Shown: positions 26,178 through 37,000 of the stretch, in pieces | How positions within the stretch are numbered: position 1 is the stretch's first letter | Layout: each line of letters opens with the position of its first letter | DNA from: Acinetobacter kookii | Lineage (GTDB): Bacteria > Pseudomonadota > Gammaproteobacteria > Pseudomonadales > Moraxellaceae | Direction: 5' to 3' | DNA: 64,000 nt | NCBI RefSeq assembly: GCF_900096895.1 | Contig: NZ_FMYO01000005.1 | Coordinates: 62,001-126,000, forward strand | Program-made: the position numbers and the translations under genes | The notes under the pieces: generated by a model | What the model saw: only the letters and a program-made list of their open reading frames with translations | Databases searched by the model: none | Told to the model about the DNA's origin: nothing

Positions 26178-27017
26178 TTACCAACTTGGCATATTTATGA
26201 ACATTTTTGATAAAACTTCTTTAAATAGCTCTTCAATACCTCTTATTCCACCAAGAATTTCATAGCTATTTCCTATTAAGTCCACCATATACATTTCTGC
26301 AAAGGATTTAAATTTATAAAAATTTACATCCTCAAAAAACCACGTTTCATACTCTCCGTCTTGTGTTTTTTCAAATGGAAGAGTAATGCGATTTAAACCT
26401 GCATATAAATTAATTATTTTTTTCTCAAAAACCTTATGTTCAGGTAATGTCCCTCTACTAAAATATCCAAGTTCTGAATTACAAAATTTACTACCAATAA
26501 CATCCAATATATTACTATCCTCATTAACATATTTAAATAAATCAAAATAATTAAAGTATGAGTAATAATTTTTCTTTAATTCTTCAACCTTAATATTATC
26601 ACTCTTATAACTTTCATTATTTATTTCTACAAGCTCCTTATAAGAAGAATATCCTTTTTTATCTTTAAACAAGAAATCTATATTATCAATATTATAAAAT
26701 CCTCTATATGTTAAAAAATTATATTTTAAAAAGTCAGAAATTTCTAAACCTCCAGCCAATATAAAATCTTTATATGACTTTGATAATGAAATCTCTAACT
26801 TTTTTTCTAGCTTTTCAATTTCTTTAATCTTTTTATTTATATCCAAGTTCTGCAATATTTGTTGATATTTATTTAATAATAAATTATCAGTACGTCCCTC
26901 CTTGACTTCATATAGATCATATTTTTCTAAAAATACATTAAAAAAATCTTTCCATATTTCAGTGGTCCCTGAATAATTAGAATGAATATTACTTAATGGT
27001 GTATTTGGAAACTTCAT
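26178..27017 (-). CDS. SUKH (SMI1/KNR4) family immunity protein
   Basis: 279 aa from the ATG at 27017, which has a GGAG site 9 nt upstream lying inside the last codons of the toxin gene; an alternative start at 27041 would overlap the toxin more. The SMI1/KNR4 pattern is visible at about 75-110: IEKLEKKLEISLSKSYKDFIL, then GGLEISDF, with Tyr-rich strands after it. SUKH proteins are cognate immunity factors for many nuclease-type polymorphic toxins. It starts 5 nt beyond the toxin stop, so toxin and immunity are probably coupled. It should neutralise the NucA/NucB-like tip in the cytoplasm. Confidence 0.72.
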   Translation of the reverse strand: MKFPNTPLSNIHSNYSGTTEIWKDFFNVFLEKYDLYEVKEGRTDNLLLNKYQQILQNLDINKKIKEIEKLEKKLEISLSKSYKDFILAGGLEISDFLKYNFLTYRGFYNIDNIDFLFKDKKGYSSYKELVEINNESYKSDNIKVEELKKNYYSYFNYFDLFKYVNEDSNILDVIGSKFCNSELGYFSRGTLPEHKVFEKKIINLYAGLNRITLPFEKTQDGEYETWFFEDVNFYKFKSFAEMYMVDLIGNSYEILGGIRGIEELFKEVLSKMFINMPSW

Positions 27018-27021
27018 TTTA

Positions 27022-30000
27022 TTACTCTCCATCTGGATCAATGCCTTTCGACATCCCTACCTTACCTTTACGTGTCCAATAAAAACTTAATGGAACCATT
27101 GAATGAGCCAATACAATATAAGAATCTTGATTAGCAACTGTTTTATCTGCTTTTAACATACCACCTAATAATCGCCCACCACTTCGATTATCAGTAGGAT
27201 CTATCAATCTTAACGAAACACTATTTGTTTTCCCGCCTTGATGACTTGATGCAAATGGATATTCATCACAATCCGCATCTTTACCATATGTCTTACGAGC
27301 TTGCGTATTACAGATAGAAGTCTTATTTAGCCAATCCCTGCGATTACCAGGCTTTATATAAGTTAATACGTTTGGTAACGGTATACCTGTACTTCCTCCC
27401 TCTGTAATTGCATCATGCACATGAGTTGTGAGTTCTCCGTGGTTCAAACCATAAATCAAGATAGGAAACTTAGGTTTACAGCTATCATTCGTTTCACAGT
27501 ATTTTTTTGCTGCCACAACCAAGCCAATCACACTAACACTTGCTTGAGCCGTAGTTTGTCCTGCACTTAAAGTTGCTATTAATGGTCGAATCAGAGCCTG
27601 ACCTGTCATACCAATACGAACACCAGTTGACATTGTCGATAATGTTGCCATGCCAGACATACCGGCACTCATTCCACCCAATCCAAAATACCCACTCGGA
27701 TCGGTATACATCACTGGATTGGCATTGGCATATAGATACTTATGCAAGGTAATCGGGTTATTACTTTGTCCCATATAGCTATCCATCTGGGTAAAGCGCC
27801 CAATGTTCGGATTGTAGTATCTCGCTCTTAAATAATAGTTGCCTGTACTGTCTTTCTGTTCACCTGCATATTGGTATTTGTTGTTACTACCACCCTGATG
27901 TTCTGTGTTTGCACCAAAAGCATCATAGTTGTAAGTATCCGTCATCTGCCCATTTTCATTGGTGAGCGCTCTGGTACTACCCAGCGCATCATACAGATAA
28001 TATTGGCTACCAATTATTCCCTGATGATAACTAATCAGGTCATCACCATAAGTATAAGTTGCAACGGGTTGCTGGTTTTGCAATTCCATCAACACAGACA
28101 CATACGGCATGTTTTGATCATTAAGATAGTGAGTTTTGAGTCCATTGTCATCTTGGTCTGTACGTATACCATTAAGGTCATAGTTGTACTGGATTTGTTG
28201 CCCTGACTGTTGGATTTGAGTCAGCTCATTTTCTGCATTGTACTGGTAGGCCGTTGTTTGCCCCTGTTTGGTTTCACTCAACAAGTTGCCTTGTGGGTCA
28301 TAGCTATATTCAGTAAAGTTACCTGTTTTATTTTCAATCGTTAGTCGATCATTGCTATCGTATTGATACGTGGTTTTAGTGCTGTTCACTGTTTGTTCGA
28401 TACGATTACCCACAGCATCATATTGGTATTGACTACTTTGTGAGTTTTGTCCATTTTGGATGTTTTCTTCCAGTAGTCGCCCTGCCGCATCATAACTCCA
28501 TGTGGTACTGCGTCCTGTATGTTCAATCATACTAAGACGTTGCCCTGCTGCATCCAGAATATAAGCATAGCTAACGATCACTTGTCCTGCTTTGGCATGG
28601 ACAATCGCAGTCAGGCGGTTACGCTCATCATAGGCGTAACCTGTAACGATACCATTGGCTTTGACTTCGTTTAAACGATTACCCACGGCATTATAGTTGT
28701 AACTAGTTGTTCCTAAATGGTCAGTGCTACTAATCAAACGGTTCAATAAATCGTATTGATAAGTTGTGATCTTTTCATATTGTCCATTTTTGGCTTTAAC
28801 CAGTAGCTTATTACCTGATAGATCGTAACTATAGCTTAGGGTTTCGCCTGTACTTCGGTTTTCCTGTAACAGGTTGCCGATCGCATCATACTGGTAAGTC
28901 GTTGTCGTCGTATCATCCGCTTTGCTTTGTTGGGTTTGGAGTAATTGCCCCTCTACATCATAAACATAGCTTTCGGTTTCGCCATCAGCAAAACTTTTTT
29001 GTTTGAGGCGTTGGTTGCTATCATAGCTGTAATGTGTAACCTGTCCATTAAAGTCGGTACTTTGACTCAGTAAACCATTGCTGTCATAGCTTTGACTACT
29101 ACTTTGTCCAAGTGGCAATATGCGTTTAGTTTCTCGCCCTAAAGCATCGTATTGCCAACGGGTCACCCGTCCAAGTGCATCAGTCTGACTGAGCTTATGA
29201 CCTGCATTATCATAACTATATCGGGTAGTTTGTCTCATTGGGTCAATCACCTGAATTAAACGCCCACCTAAATCATATTGGTACTGTGTTCTGCGATTGA
29301 GTTCATCAGTAACCGCTATTTTTTGTCCTAAGACGTTGTATTCAGTTTGAATGCTATTACCATTGGCATAAGTAGTTTTAATGCGCTGGTTTAAAGCATT
29401 GTATTCATGGTGAGTGATTTGCCCCAAAGCATCAGTTTCCTTGCTGACTCGCCCAAGTGCGTCATAGCTTAAAGTGTAGACATTACCCAAGCTATCTGTC
29501 GTTTTAACTTTACGATTTAAGGCATCGTATTCATAATGTGTACTTTGACCCAATGCATTGGTTTCACTAAGGATATTACCAACTGCATCATATTGAGTAG
29601 TTAGGACTGCGCCATTCGGTAAACGGGTTTTGGTTTTTCGTCCCCCTAGGTCATACTCATATTGTGTCACCCGTCCTAAACGGTCTGTTTCCTGTAAGAC
29701 CTGCTCTTCAGCATCGTAAACTGTTTTACTACTTGTACCATCCGCATAAGTGGTCTGAATCAGCTTTTGATTGGCATCATATTGGTAAGTCATGGCTTGC
29801 CCAAAGCGATTGGTTTCGCTTAACATCTCATCTGCCGCACCATAGGTTTTTGTGCTGACACCACCATCCGCATCGATTTGCTTAACCAGTCTGCCTTTAG
29901 TGTCGTATTCAAAACGGGTTTGCAGTTGGCGCTCTATTCCCGAACCATCAGTATAGATTATGATTTCACTGAGTTTACGTTTGTTGGCATCATAAGTGTA

Positions 30001-33000
30001 ACGGGTTTTCCTACCTGTTGGATCAGTGGTTTCTGTTAAGTTATCATCTGTATACACATAACTGGTGGTATGTCCCGCAACATCAGTTAGTCCTGTCAAA
30101 CCACTACTGCCATAACTCATACTGGTGGTATGTCCTGCCGCATTCTTAAGTTCGGTCAGTTGTCCTGAACTGTCATAACTGTTATCGGTGACAATTCGTC
30201 CTGCATGGTCTGTCTCGGTGAGCAGCTTGCCATTGCTGTTATAGCTATAACTGGTCATTTGCCCTAAATGATTGGTCTCTGTAAGTTTATTGTGTTTGTC
30301 GTCATAGGTCCATGTGGTGATACGCCCTAAAGCATCAGTTTCACTCAACTGGTCATAACGATCATTAAAAGTACGTACTGTGATGTTACCTAAAGCATCA
30401 ACTTCTTTAATGATATTGCCATAGTCATCGTAGGTATAAGTAGTCACCCGCCCTAAACGATCTTTGACTTGTTCCGTATTCTGCTCAAGCTGATGGATCA
30501 GTTCAACACGCTGTCCTTTTGCATCTAGCATGGCAATCAAGCGCCCATCGGCATCGTACTCATAGCCTGCAATTAAATTATCGTCTTTGTCAGTGATCTT
30601 GAGTAAACGATGTTGCCCATTATAGAAATAAAGGTTCTCTACGCCATTTGGTGCAATCGCTTTGACTAAGTCTCCTGCTGCATCGTATTCATATTTCCAT
30701 GTACTATTATCTGGCAGTGCTGTGGTTATGATTTTTCCAGAACTATCTCGTACAAAGCGAATTGCAGTACCTGTACTGTGAAAAATACCATTGCGATTTA
30801 TCGTCAGGGTATGTCCTGTTGGCTCAACGATTTTGGTAATACCCTGTGTTTTATTAAAGTAATAACTCACCTGATCTTGGGTAGTAATACTAAATTCACT
30901 TGGGATATACCATAGATAATCCACATTTCCATTGTCATCAATCTCTTGCACAGAGGATGATGACCAACGTCCGTTAATTACTGAAACTGTCGTTTCACCT
31001 GTGATATTAAAACGACTTTGAGTATCCCCTACCGCTTTAAAGGTCACTGGGAATGAATTGCCTTGAATGATCTCACCCGTATTACGGTCTCGTAGTCCTG
31101 ATGTACAACCCAATTCGACTTGGAATGTTTCAACATCGCCATTAGGCAAGGTCACCGTTACGGTTGGTAATGGTCTACTATTGCGTTGGCGTAAACAAAT
31201 TGTTCCCAGTTGTGTTCCAGAAGTTTGTAGCAATATAGTTTTCATATAGGTTTCCCAACCTGTATGAATCGGACGACTTTGGCGCATTTGCATTTGCTGG
31301 ATGCCTAAGCTCCATGCATAACCAAAGTCACCCAGTCGATGTCCTAAACGGCTGTCATAACTACGTTGCAAACTAATATCCAAACCTGGCATTGGAATTA
31401 CAGCATCTTCTAAAGTAAATGCCAGTTCACCCACTTTCATTTTGCCATCAACAATAATGTCACGAACCACTTCGGTGACATTACCCCCGATATCAACCAC
31501 CCGGACAACAACACTGTATACTCCATTGATCAGTAAGGTTGGGTCAATCACAGCCAGTTCGCCATTGATATTACCCTGTCCCTCTTTTGTCCAAACGCTT
31601 CTGCCCTCACCCTCAACATCATATAAGCTGACTGTCCAGTAACTTGGGTTTTGGTCAGAGATTTGTCCCGTAATAGGAGTTGGTTGAGTAATACTGATGA
31701 GATTATCCAAACCATTCAATGTAACTTGTGGTGCTGTTGTATCAGAGGTATCAGTAACCCAAATATTAATGGTTTTGGTTTGGGTTTCAGTTCCATCTTT
31801 AGCAATAACGGTTACAGTATGCTGTCCCGTTTGAGAAAGGGTTAAGGTCGTTTGATAATTATTATCTAAAGCTATTTCCTCACCATCAACCAAGAGTTGA
31901 ACAGTTGTATTGCTACTCGAACCACCGACTTGTGCTTTAATATTAAATGCTTCATTTAACTTGATTTGATCAGGCACAATGATTTCAACTGAAAGTGGTT
32001 GAGGAGGAGTTACCGTCAGTGTATAGCTTTGCGATACAATCCAGCGACCATCACTGACTTTCACTATAAGGTTATATTGTCCCTCGACTGCCTGTTCCCA
32101 TGTCAATAATCCTGTTTCAGCATTGATCTTCATTCCCACAGGTGCATGGTCAAGGCTATAACTCAATTGATCCTGATTGGCATCATCCGCAATTAACTGG
32201 TACTTATATGACTTACCAGCAGTGGTGCTATAGCTTGGTTTTGAATTAATCACCGGTGCAACATTTCGTGATTGTACTGTTAATTTAATGGTTTGAGCAG
32301 TTGAACCATTTTCGGTATCTGTTGCAATGACTTGGAACTCAATATTCCCCTCTTGCCCCTCTTGCGGTGTCCAAGATAAAACGTTGCCATTGATACTCAT
32401 ACCTTGAGGAGCAGACGTTACAAAACGATAAGTGATTGGATCTTGGTCTGGATCTGTCGCCTGTAGGGTATATTGATATAATGTCCCCACTTCTGCCTGT
32501 ACAGGTGGTACAGATTGCCATTCAGGCAAACGGTTTGGTGTATCGACTACCTGAATATGGACTCTTCCACTACTCACTAAAGTTCCATCACTCACTGTAA
32601 ACTGGAACTCATCTGCTCCCACATAACCAATCGATGGGGTATAAACAAAGTTTGGAGCTGTTCCTGTGATCGTACCGTGGCTTGGTTGTGAACTTATTTG
32701 ATAAGTTAATGCTTGACTATCAATATCCTCCGCAGTCAATACAATCGAACCTGTTTTATTTTTACGAACTTCAATATTTTGGTTGTTAGCTACAGGTGCA
32801 TCATCTACTGGATGTACAATAATCGTTACTACCGCTTTATGTATGAATTTTCCATCGCTTACAAAATATTCGAAGCTATCCGTACCACTAAAATTAGCGT
32901 TAGGTGTATAAACATACTCTTGTGCTTGACCTGTCACAATGCCTGAAACAGGAGATTTAGTAATACTATAACTTAGTGTATCACCATCCACATCTGTCCC

Positions 33001-36000
33001 TAATAGTTTAATAGTAAGAGGTTGATCCTCATTTACAGATAGATTTAAAACCTGAGCGACTGGACTATCATTCACTGGAGCAACGTTAAAGGTAATGGTT
33101 ACAACACTCGTTTCCTGTCCATCACTGACTGTATATTGAATAGAATCTGTTCCATAGAAATCTGAATTTGGTTTATATGTCCAACGTCTACCTGATCCTT
33201 GTAAGGTACCAGATGCTGGTTGTTGCATGATCTTAAATAAAAGTTGATCAGTACTCGTTTCCTTATCTGTTCCCAGTAAATCAAAACCTACACTTGTATC
33301 CTCATTTAAGCTATAGGTACTATCTTCTACCACTGGCGCATCATTTACAGGCGTTACACGGATAATGATTTTGCCTGTAACATATTGCCCTGTCGCAGGG
33401 TCATATGCTTTATAATAAATTGTTTCTGTACCATTAAAATCTAAAGCAGGTTTATAAATAAAATTCGGTGAACTCCCCTCAATACCACCAATCAATTTAG
33501 AAGTATAACTCTTCAAGAAATAACCTGTCATATCGCTATAATTATAAGGATTCGCACCTACTGGGAAATGCTGAATTTTGACAGAACCTGTATCAAACTG
33601 AATACGTGATACACTATTGCTATAATAGTTAGATGCCCAAACAGCACCATTCTTATCGATTGCCACACCTGTTGGGCCCGAACCAACAACATAATTCGCA
33701 ATAAATTTAAGCTCAAAACTGCCATCTGCCTTGATTTGTTTTTTATAGTGCCCAACAACATTTGAACCTAGACAACCCGCAATATAAATATCACCACTGG
33801 TATTTAAAACCATACCCTGTGCATAGCATGAACCAGATCGATTTTGCTGATAAAAAATCTTGGTATGAGATGGATTTTTAGGGTCATACGCCACAATTGC
33901 AGGTGAGCTATAAGAGTTTGCCCAAACAATACCCTCTTTATCTAATGCAATCCCATAAAGATCTTGGTTTAAATCAACTAGCTCAGATTGTTCCAAAGCA
34001 GCATCCACACGAATAATCACACCACGACCTGAATAACGTGAAATCGCCCAAGTACGTCCATACTGATCAACAAAACCACCATAAAAAGAACCAGTCGTAT
34101 TTAACCCTTTGATGACTTCGCCTGTTTGACCATTGATCTTAAATACAGAACGGACATTTGTGCCACCCACGATAACATTATTATCTTTGTCAACTGCAAC
34201 CATTCGGATATCTGTTGGTGTCGCAATATTTTGTTTTTGAACTTGTACATGCAATAAAATACATTCATCTAAAGCATTGGTTACGCCTTGGTTATCACCA
34301 AAATAACCGCCCCATCCCTTAATATCCCCAGGTCCAGTAGATGTATCAATTACCCCATTCTTATTACGATCAATACATTGCTCCTTTTCCTTTAAGCCAA
34401 TTTTAGTAATGGTATTATTTGCACGATTGCCCACCCAAGCATTACCATCTAAATCAACTGCAATACGAGATGGATTTCCAGCAGTAGTAGGACCAGTACG
34501 GTAACGTGCGACCTCTACACCACTGTCTACATTAATTTTTGATATTGTTCCCTCACCTGAATTAGAAATCCAAACAAAATCATCAACTTGATTACGTGGA
34601 TCGTCAAACTCATATCTTACAGGTTCTCCATCAACATCAAACTCAGACAATGGAAGTTTAACTTCTTCATCCTCATTAGTAGTCAATTCAATATCTGGTG
34701 CAACAGGTAAATCATTGACTGGTAATACATTAATTTTGACCACCGCAGTACTACTAAGCTGCCCATCATTTACCGTGTATATAAATTCATCTTTACCAAA
34801 ATAGTTTGGGTGTGGGATATATTGAAGATCTTGCCCAAAACCAATCAAGATACCGTGTTGAGGTCTGTTTGTTATTGTATAAACCAAAACATCATTGTCT
34901 GGATCATTGCCTTTAAGTCGAATATCAATTGGGGTATCTTCTGATGTCTCAGCATCAAGTGCCTGTGCCATTGGTGCATCATTCACAGGCACCACAGTGA
35001 TCTGAATCAAACCACTATCTGATAATTCACCATCAGAAACTGAAAATCTAAAACTATCTTCACCAAAATAATCTGGATTAGGAATATATTGATATTGACT
35101 ATTGACTTGCACTACCTTTCCATGTGAAGGCTGACTTTCTATAGCATAATTTAAATTAAGACTATCAATATCTGTTCCCGTTAAAACTAAATTGAGCGGA
35201 TGATCTTCCTCAATTATTAATTTTTGATTTTGAGCAATAGGTGCATCATTCACTGGTTTTACTGTAATTATTACTTTTGCTATCGTACTTTCAGAACCAT
35301 CATTTACCGTATAAAGAAACTCATCTTGGCCTACAAAATTTGGGTCTGGAATATAGATTAAGTTTTGATCACTTCCTTCTAATTTTCCATGTTTTGGTGG
35401 TGTACTCACTGTATAGGACAATGGATTATTTTCTACATCGCTCCCTTTAAGTTGAACCGATACAGCCTGATCTTCATTGGTCACAACATCAATATCTGTT
35501 GCATCTGGTGGGGTATTAAAACAGTGTTTAAAGCCTTTAAAAACTACTTTAATCCAAGGTATTTTTTTATTGTTCTGATAAGTAAATCCAACATCTATAA
35601 TATCAATAATGGCATAACCACCAATTTGATAAACTAATCGGTCTTCACAAGATCCTAAACCAATTTTGCAGGTTGCATCTTTCATCCAGCCTACAATTTT
35701 ATCCCACCCCCAAGTCTGTTGTTCTTGTAAAGTAGATTGAGCTTTCCATAATGGAACCAAAATTTCTTTTTTATGATGAAAAAGTTTAAATTTTAGAGCA
35801 ACGTCAATATTTTCAACGTCGCTTAGTGAAGCTGAATACATCCAGTCATTTACATTTGGTATTTTATCTTTTTGGTCAAATGGATTGTGGTAGCTTTGAG
35901 ATGGATTATTTTGTGCTAATTCACTTAATACAGGTAACAGTCCTTTTTCACCCTGCCAATTGATCCATGAAAAACCAGTCTGATTAATACTCGGAACATG

Positions 36001-36237
36001 CTGAGTTAAGGTAAAAACCTGATTTATAGATGTATCATTAAATTGATCAATCGGAAGCGCAATCGATTTAAATACACATTCTTTTTTATGTTGATTTACT
36101 TGACATGAATGAGGATTATTATGGTGGTCATGTTTGGGTAACAAATATAAGCTGGCATTTGCAAGTGATTGCAGCATTAGCCCCATAAAAAATAAAAAAA
36201 AGGCAGCACTAAACTGCAATACCTTATTAGATTGCAT
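27022..36237 (-). CDS. Giant secreted YD-repeat (Rhs-like) toxin with NucA/NucB nuclease tip
   Basis: 3071 aa. Domains in order: Sec signal peptide (about 1-29); N-terminal region; seven cadherin-like tandem-95 repeats (about 240-1235), each ending near PVNDAP; a six-bladed NHL/Vgb-like beta-propeller (about 550-905) nested inside the fourth repeat; two putative-Ig domains (from NRLPEWQSVP); further Ig-like strands; the Rhs/YD shell (about 1615-2850) with dozens of YD units closing with the core motif YYLRARYYNPNIGRFTQMD and DPSGYFG; then a toxin tip ending with the NucA/NucB signature CDEYPFASSHQGG (from Cys2990). The tip probably degrades DNA in target cells. There is no PAAR domain, so delivery is likely Sec-dependent and WapA-like rather than by type VI secretion. 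The ATG at 36237 has an AGGGGG site. An EF-like loop (DRNKNGVID) suggests calcium binding. Confidence 0.85.
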   Translation of the reverse strand: MQSNKVLQFSAAFFLFFMGLMLQSLANASLYLLPKHDHHNNPHSCQVNQHKKECVFKSIALPIDQFNDTSINQVFTLTQHVPSINQTGFSWINWQGEKGLLPVLSELAQNNPSQSYHNPFDQKDKIPNVNDWMYSASLSDVENIDVALKFKLFHHKKEILVPLWKAQSTLQEQQTWGWDKIVGWMKDATCKIGLGSCEDRLVYQIGGYAIIDIIDVGFTYQNNKKIPWIKVVFKGFKHCFNTPPDATDIDVVTNEDQAVSVQLKGSDVENNPLSYTVSTPPKHGKLEGSDQNLIYIPDPNFVGQDEFLYTVNDGSESTIAKVIITVKPVNDAPIAQNQKLIIEEDHPLNLVLTGTDIDSLNLNYAIESQPSHGKVVQVNSQYQYIPNPDYFGEDSFRFSVSDGELSDSGLIQITVVPVNDAPMAQALDAETSEDTPIDIRLKGNDPDNDVLVYTITNRPQHGILIGFGQDLQYIPHPNYFGKDEFIYTVNDGQLSSTAVVKINVLPVNDLPVAPDIELTTNEDEEVKLPLSEFDVDGEPVRYEFDDPRNQVDDFVWISNSGEGTISKINVDSGVEVARYRTGPTTAGNPSRIAVDLDGNAWVGNRANNTITKIGLKEKEQCIDRNKNGVIDTSTGPGDIKGWGGYFGDNQGVTNALDECILLHVQVQKQNIATPTDIRMVAVDKDNNVIVGGTNVRSVFKINGQTGEVIKGLNTTGSFYGGFVDQYGRTWAISRYSGRGVIIRVDAALEQSELVDLNQDLYGIALDKEGIVWANSYSSPAIVAYDPKNPSHTKIFYQQNRSGSCYAQGMVLNTSGDIYIAGCLGSNVVGHYKKQIKADGSFELKFIANYVVGSGPTGVAIDKNGAVWASNYYSNSVSRIQFDTGSVKIQHFPVGANPYNYSDMTGYFLKSYTSKLIGGIEGSSPNFIYKPALDFNGTETIYYKAYDPATGQYVTGKIIIRVTPVNDAPVVEDSTYSLNEDTSVGFDLLGTDKETSTDQLLFKIMQQPASGTLQGSGRRWTYKPNSDFYGTDSIQYTVSDGQETSVVTITFNVAPVNDSPVAQVLNLSVNEDQPLTIKLLGTDVDGDTLSYSITKSPVSGIVTGQAQEYVYTPNANFSGTDSFEYFVSDGKFIHKAVVTIIVHPVDDAPVANNQNIEVRKNKTGSIVLTAEDIDSQALTYQISSQPSHGTITGTAPNFVYTPSIGYVGADEFQFTVSDGTLVSSGRVHIQVVDTPNRLPEWQSVPPVQAEVGTLYQYTLQATDPDQDPITYRFVTSAPQGMSINGNVLSWTPQEGQEGNIEFQVIATDTENGSTAQTIKLTVQSRNVAPVINSKPSYSTTAGKSYKYQLIADDANQDQLSYSLDHAPVGMKINAETGLLTWEQAVEGQYNLIVKVSDGRWIVSQSYTLTVTPPQPLSVEIIVPDQIKLNEAFNIKAQVGGSSSNTTVQLLVDGEEIALDNNYQTTLTLSQTGQHTVTVIAKDGTETQTKTINIWVTDTSDTTAPQVTLNGLDNLISITQPTPITGQISDQNPSYWTVSLYDVEGEGRSVWTKEGQGNINGELAVIDPTLLINGVYSVVVRVVDIGGNVTEVVRDIIVDGKMKVGELAFTLEDAVIPMPGLDISLQRSYDSRLGHRLGDFGYAWSLGIQQMQMRQSRPIHTGWETYMKTILLQTSGTQLGTICLRQRNSRPLPTVTVTLPNGDVETFQVELGCTSGLRDRNTGEIIQGNSFPVTFKAVGDTQSRFNITGETTVSVINGRWSSSSVQEIDDNGNVDYLWYIPSEFSITTQDQVSYYFNKTQGITKIVEPTGHTLTINRNGIFHSTGTAIRFVRDSSGKIITTALPDNSTWKYEYDAAGDLVKAIAPNGVENLYFYNGQHRLLKITDKDDNLIAGYEYDADGRLIAMLDAKGQRVELIHQLEQNTEQVKDRLGRVTTYTYDDYGNIIKEVDALGNITVRTFNDRYDQLSETDALGRITTWTYDDKHNKLTETNHLGQMTSYSYNSNGKLLTETDHAGRIVTDNSYDSSGQLTELKNAAGHTTSMSYGSSGLTGLTDVAGHTTSYVYTDDNLTETTDPTGRKTRYTYDANKRKLSEIIIYTDGSGIERQLQTRFEYDTKGRLVKQIDADGGVSTKTYGAADEMLSETNRFGQAMTYQYDANQKLIQTTYADGTSSKTVYDAEEQVLQETDRLGRVTQYEYDLGGRKTKTRLPNGAVLTTQYDAVGNILSETNALGQSTHYEYDALNRKVKTTDSLGNVYTLSYDALGRVSKETDALGQITHHEYNALNQRIKTTYANGNSIQTEYNVLGQKIAVTDELNRRTQYQYDLGGRLIQVIDPMRQTTRYSYDNAGHKLSQTDALGRVTRWQYDALGRETKRILPLGQSSSQSYDSNGLLSQSTDFNGQVTHYSYDSNQRLKQKSFADGETESYVYDVEGQLLQTQQSKADDTTTTTYQYDAIGNLLQENRSTGETLSYSYDLSGNKLLVKAKNGQYEKITTYQYDLLNRLISSTDHLGTTSYNYNAVGNRLNEVKANGIVTGYAYDERNRLTAIVHAKAGQVIVSYAYILDAAGQRLSMIEHTGRSTTWSYDAAGRLLEENIQNGQNSQSSQYQYDAVGNRIEQTVNSTKTTYQYDSNDRLTIENKTGNFTEYSYDPQGNLLSETKQGQTTAYQYNAENELTQIQQSGQQIQYNYDLNGIRTDQDDNGLKTHYLNDQNMPYVSVLMELQNQQPVATYTYGDDLISYHQGIIGSQYYLYDALGSTRALTNENGQMTDTYNYDAFGANTEHQGGSNNKYQYAGEQKDSTGNYYLRARYYNPNIGRFTQMDSYMGQSNNPITLHKYLYANANPVMYTDPSGYFGLGGMSAGMSGMATLSTMSTGVRIGMTGQALIRPLIATLSAGQTTAQASVSVIGLVVAAKKYCETNDSCKPKFPILIYGLNHGELTTHVHDAITEGGSTGIPLPNVLTYIKPGNRRDWLNKTSICNTQARKTYGKDADCDEYPFASSHQGGKTNSVSLRLIDPTDNRSGGRLLGGMLKADKTVANQDSYIVLAHSMVPLSFYWTRKGKVGMSKGIDPDGE

Positions 36238-36676
36238 CCCAACCCCCTAAAACACCCAATATTAATTAAAACTTAAAAATAATTGTTAAATTAAGTTTAA
36301 TCGATTGATTATAAAATTTATTTATATATTTAATTATTAATTATCTCATTAATAGAGTCAATGACGCACTAAATTAATTTAATCAATTTCATAGCCCCAC
36401 TAGGTAAGAAAATAAGTTTTTTATCTGTAATTAAATCTACTATAAGATCAGCCACAATCGGTGTTGTAGCGGATCATCTTGATTTTTTTGTTCATCAAAC
36501 TAGAGCCTGTTGAGAATTAGCCAAATAAAGATGCAAAGCTTATAGTTGCATAAATGGATAGATACATACTTACAAATACCCAATGGGAAAAATGCACCCC
36601 GTTGCCTAGGGAAAAGTCACATAAGGGCAATAAATAGCAACCACGTATAAAAAAAGGGAGCCAAAGCTCCCACCTT
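36238..36676. other. Gene-free region between the Rhs toxin and alpA
   Basis: 439 bp. The left two thirds are AT-rich and must hold the toxin promoter. The right end carries the alpA operon terminator (36649-36671). No convincing gene or complete insertion sequence is seen. Confidence 0.5.
36649..36671 (-). terminator. Intrinsic terminator downstream of alpA
   Basis: Stem GGGAGC / GCTCCC (36656-36661 and 36666-36671). On the minus strand it is followed by seven T. It lies directly after the alpA stop. Confidence 0.85.
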
Positions 36677-36904
36677 TTATCGACTCGCTAACTTAGATTC
36701 AATCCACTGACTGATTTCCCAAGCTGACCACCCAACACGACCAACTGTTAAATTTATTTGTTTGGGAAATGTCGGATCGTATTGTTTATGCTTTTCATTC
36801 GCAATGTTATAAATCGTTGCACGACTTAACCCTGTAATTCGCATGATCTCTTTCAAGTTAATAATTTGATTCATTTGAAAAGTCTGACCTGTGAACGCAT
36901 TCAT
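36677..36904 (-). CDS. alpA: AlpA-family excisionase-like regulator
   Basis: 75 aa. The small winged/helix-turn-helix fold of AlpA/MerR-type excisionases is visible: IINLKEIMRITGLSRATIYNIAN, then FPKQINLTVGRVGWSAWEISQWI. The ATG at 36904 has an AGGAG site; the internal Met11 is a possible shorter start. In E. coli CP4-57, AlpA activates excision of the island, and here it is the obvious candidate to do the same with the integrase at 24040. A hairpin (GAGCG/CGCTC, near 36928-36943) lies in its leader. A terminator follows. Confidence 0.85.
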   Translation of the reverse strand: MNAFTGQTFQMNQIINLKEIMRITGLSRATIYNIANEKHKQYDPTFPKQINLTVGRVGWSAWEISQWIESKLASR

Positions 36905-37000
36905 GATTTTTACTCCTGATCATTGATGCGAGCGGTAATTCGCTCAAATAATAGGTCAGTCCAATAAAATTTTACTGAGTCCAATCTCGTCCACTCCCAT

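Noticed and set aside
27800..30600. Regular repeats that could suggest a CRISPR array or tandem satellite
   Set aside because: The periodicity is the imperfect YD repeat of the Rhs shell in one long reading frame, with no identical direct repeats or unique spacers.
36505..36620. Segment GAGCCTGTTGAGAA and following bases as an insertion-sequence remnant
   Set aside because: No matching inverted end, no target duplication and no transposase fragment could be found nearby.
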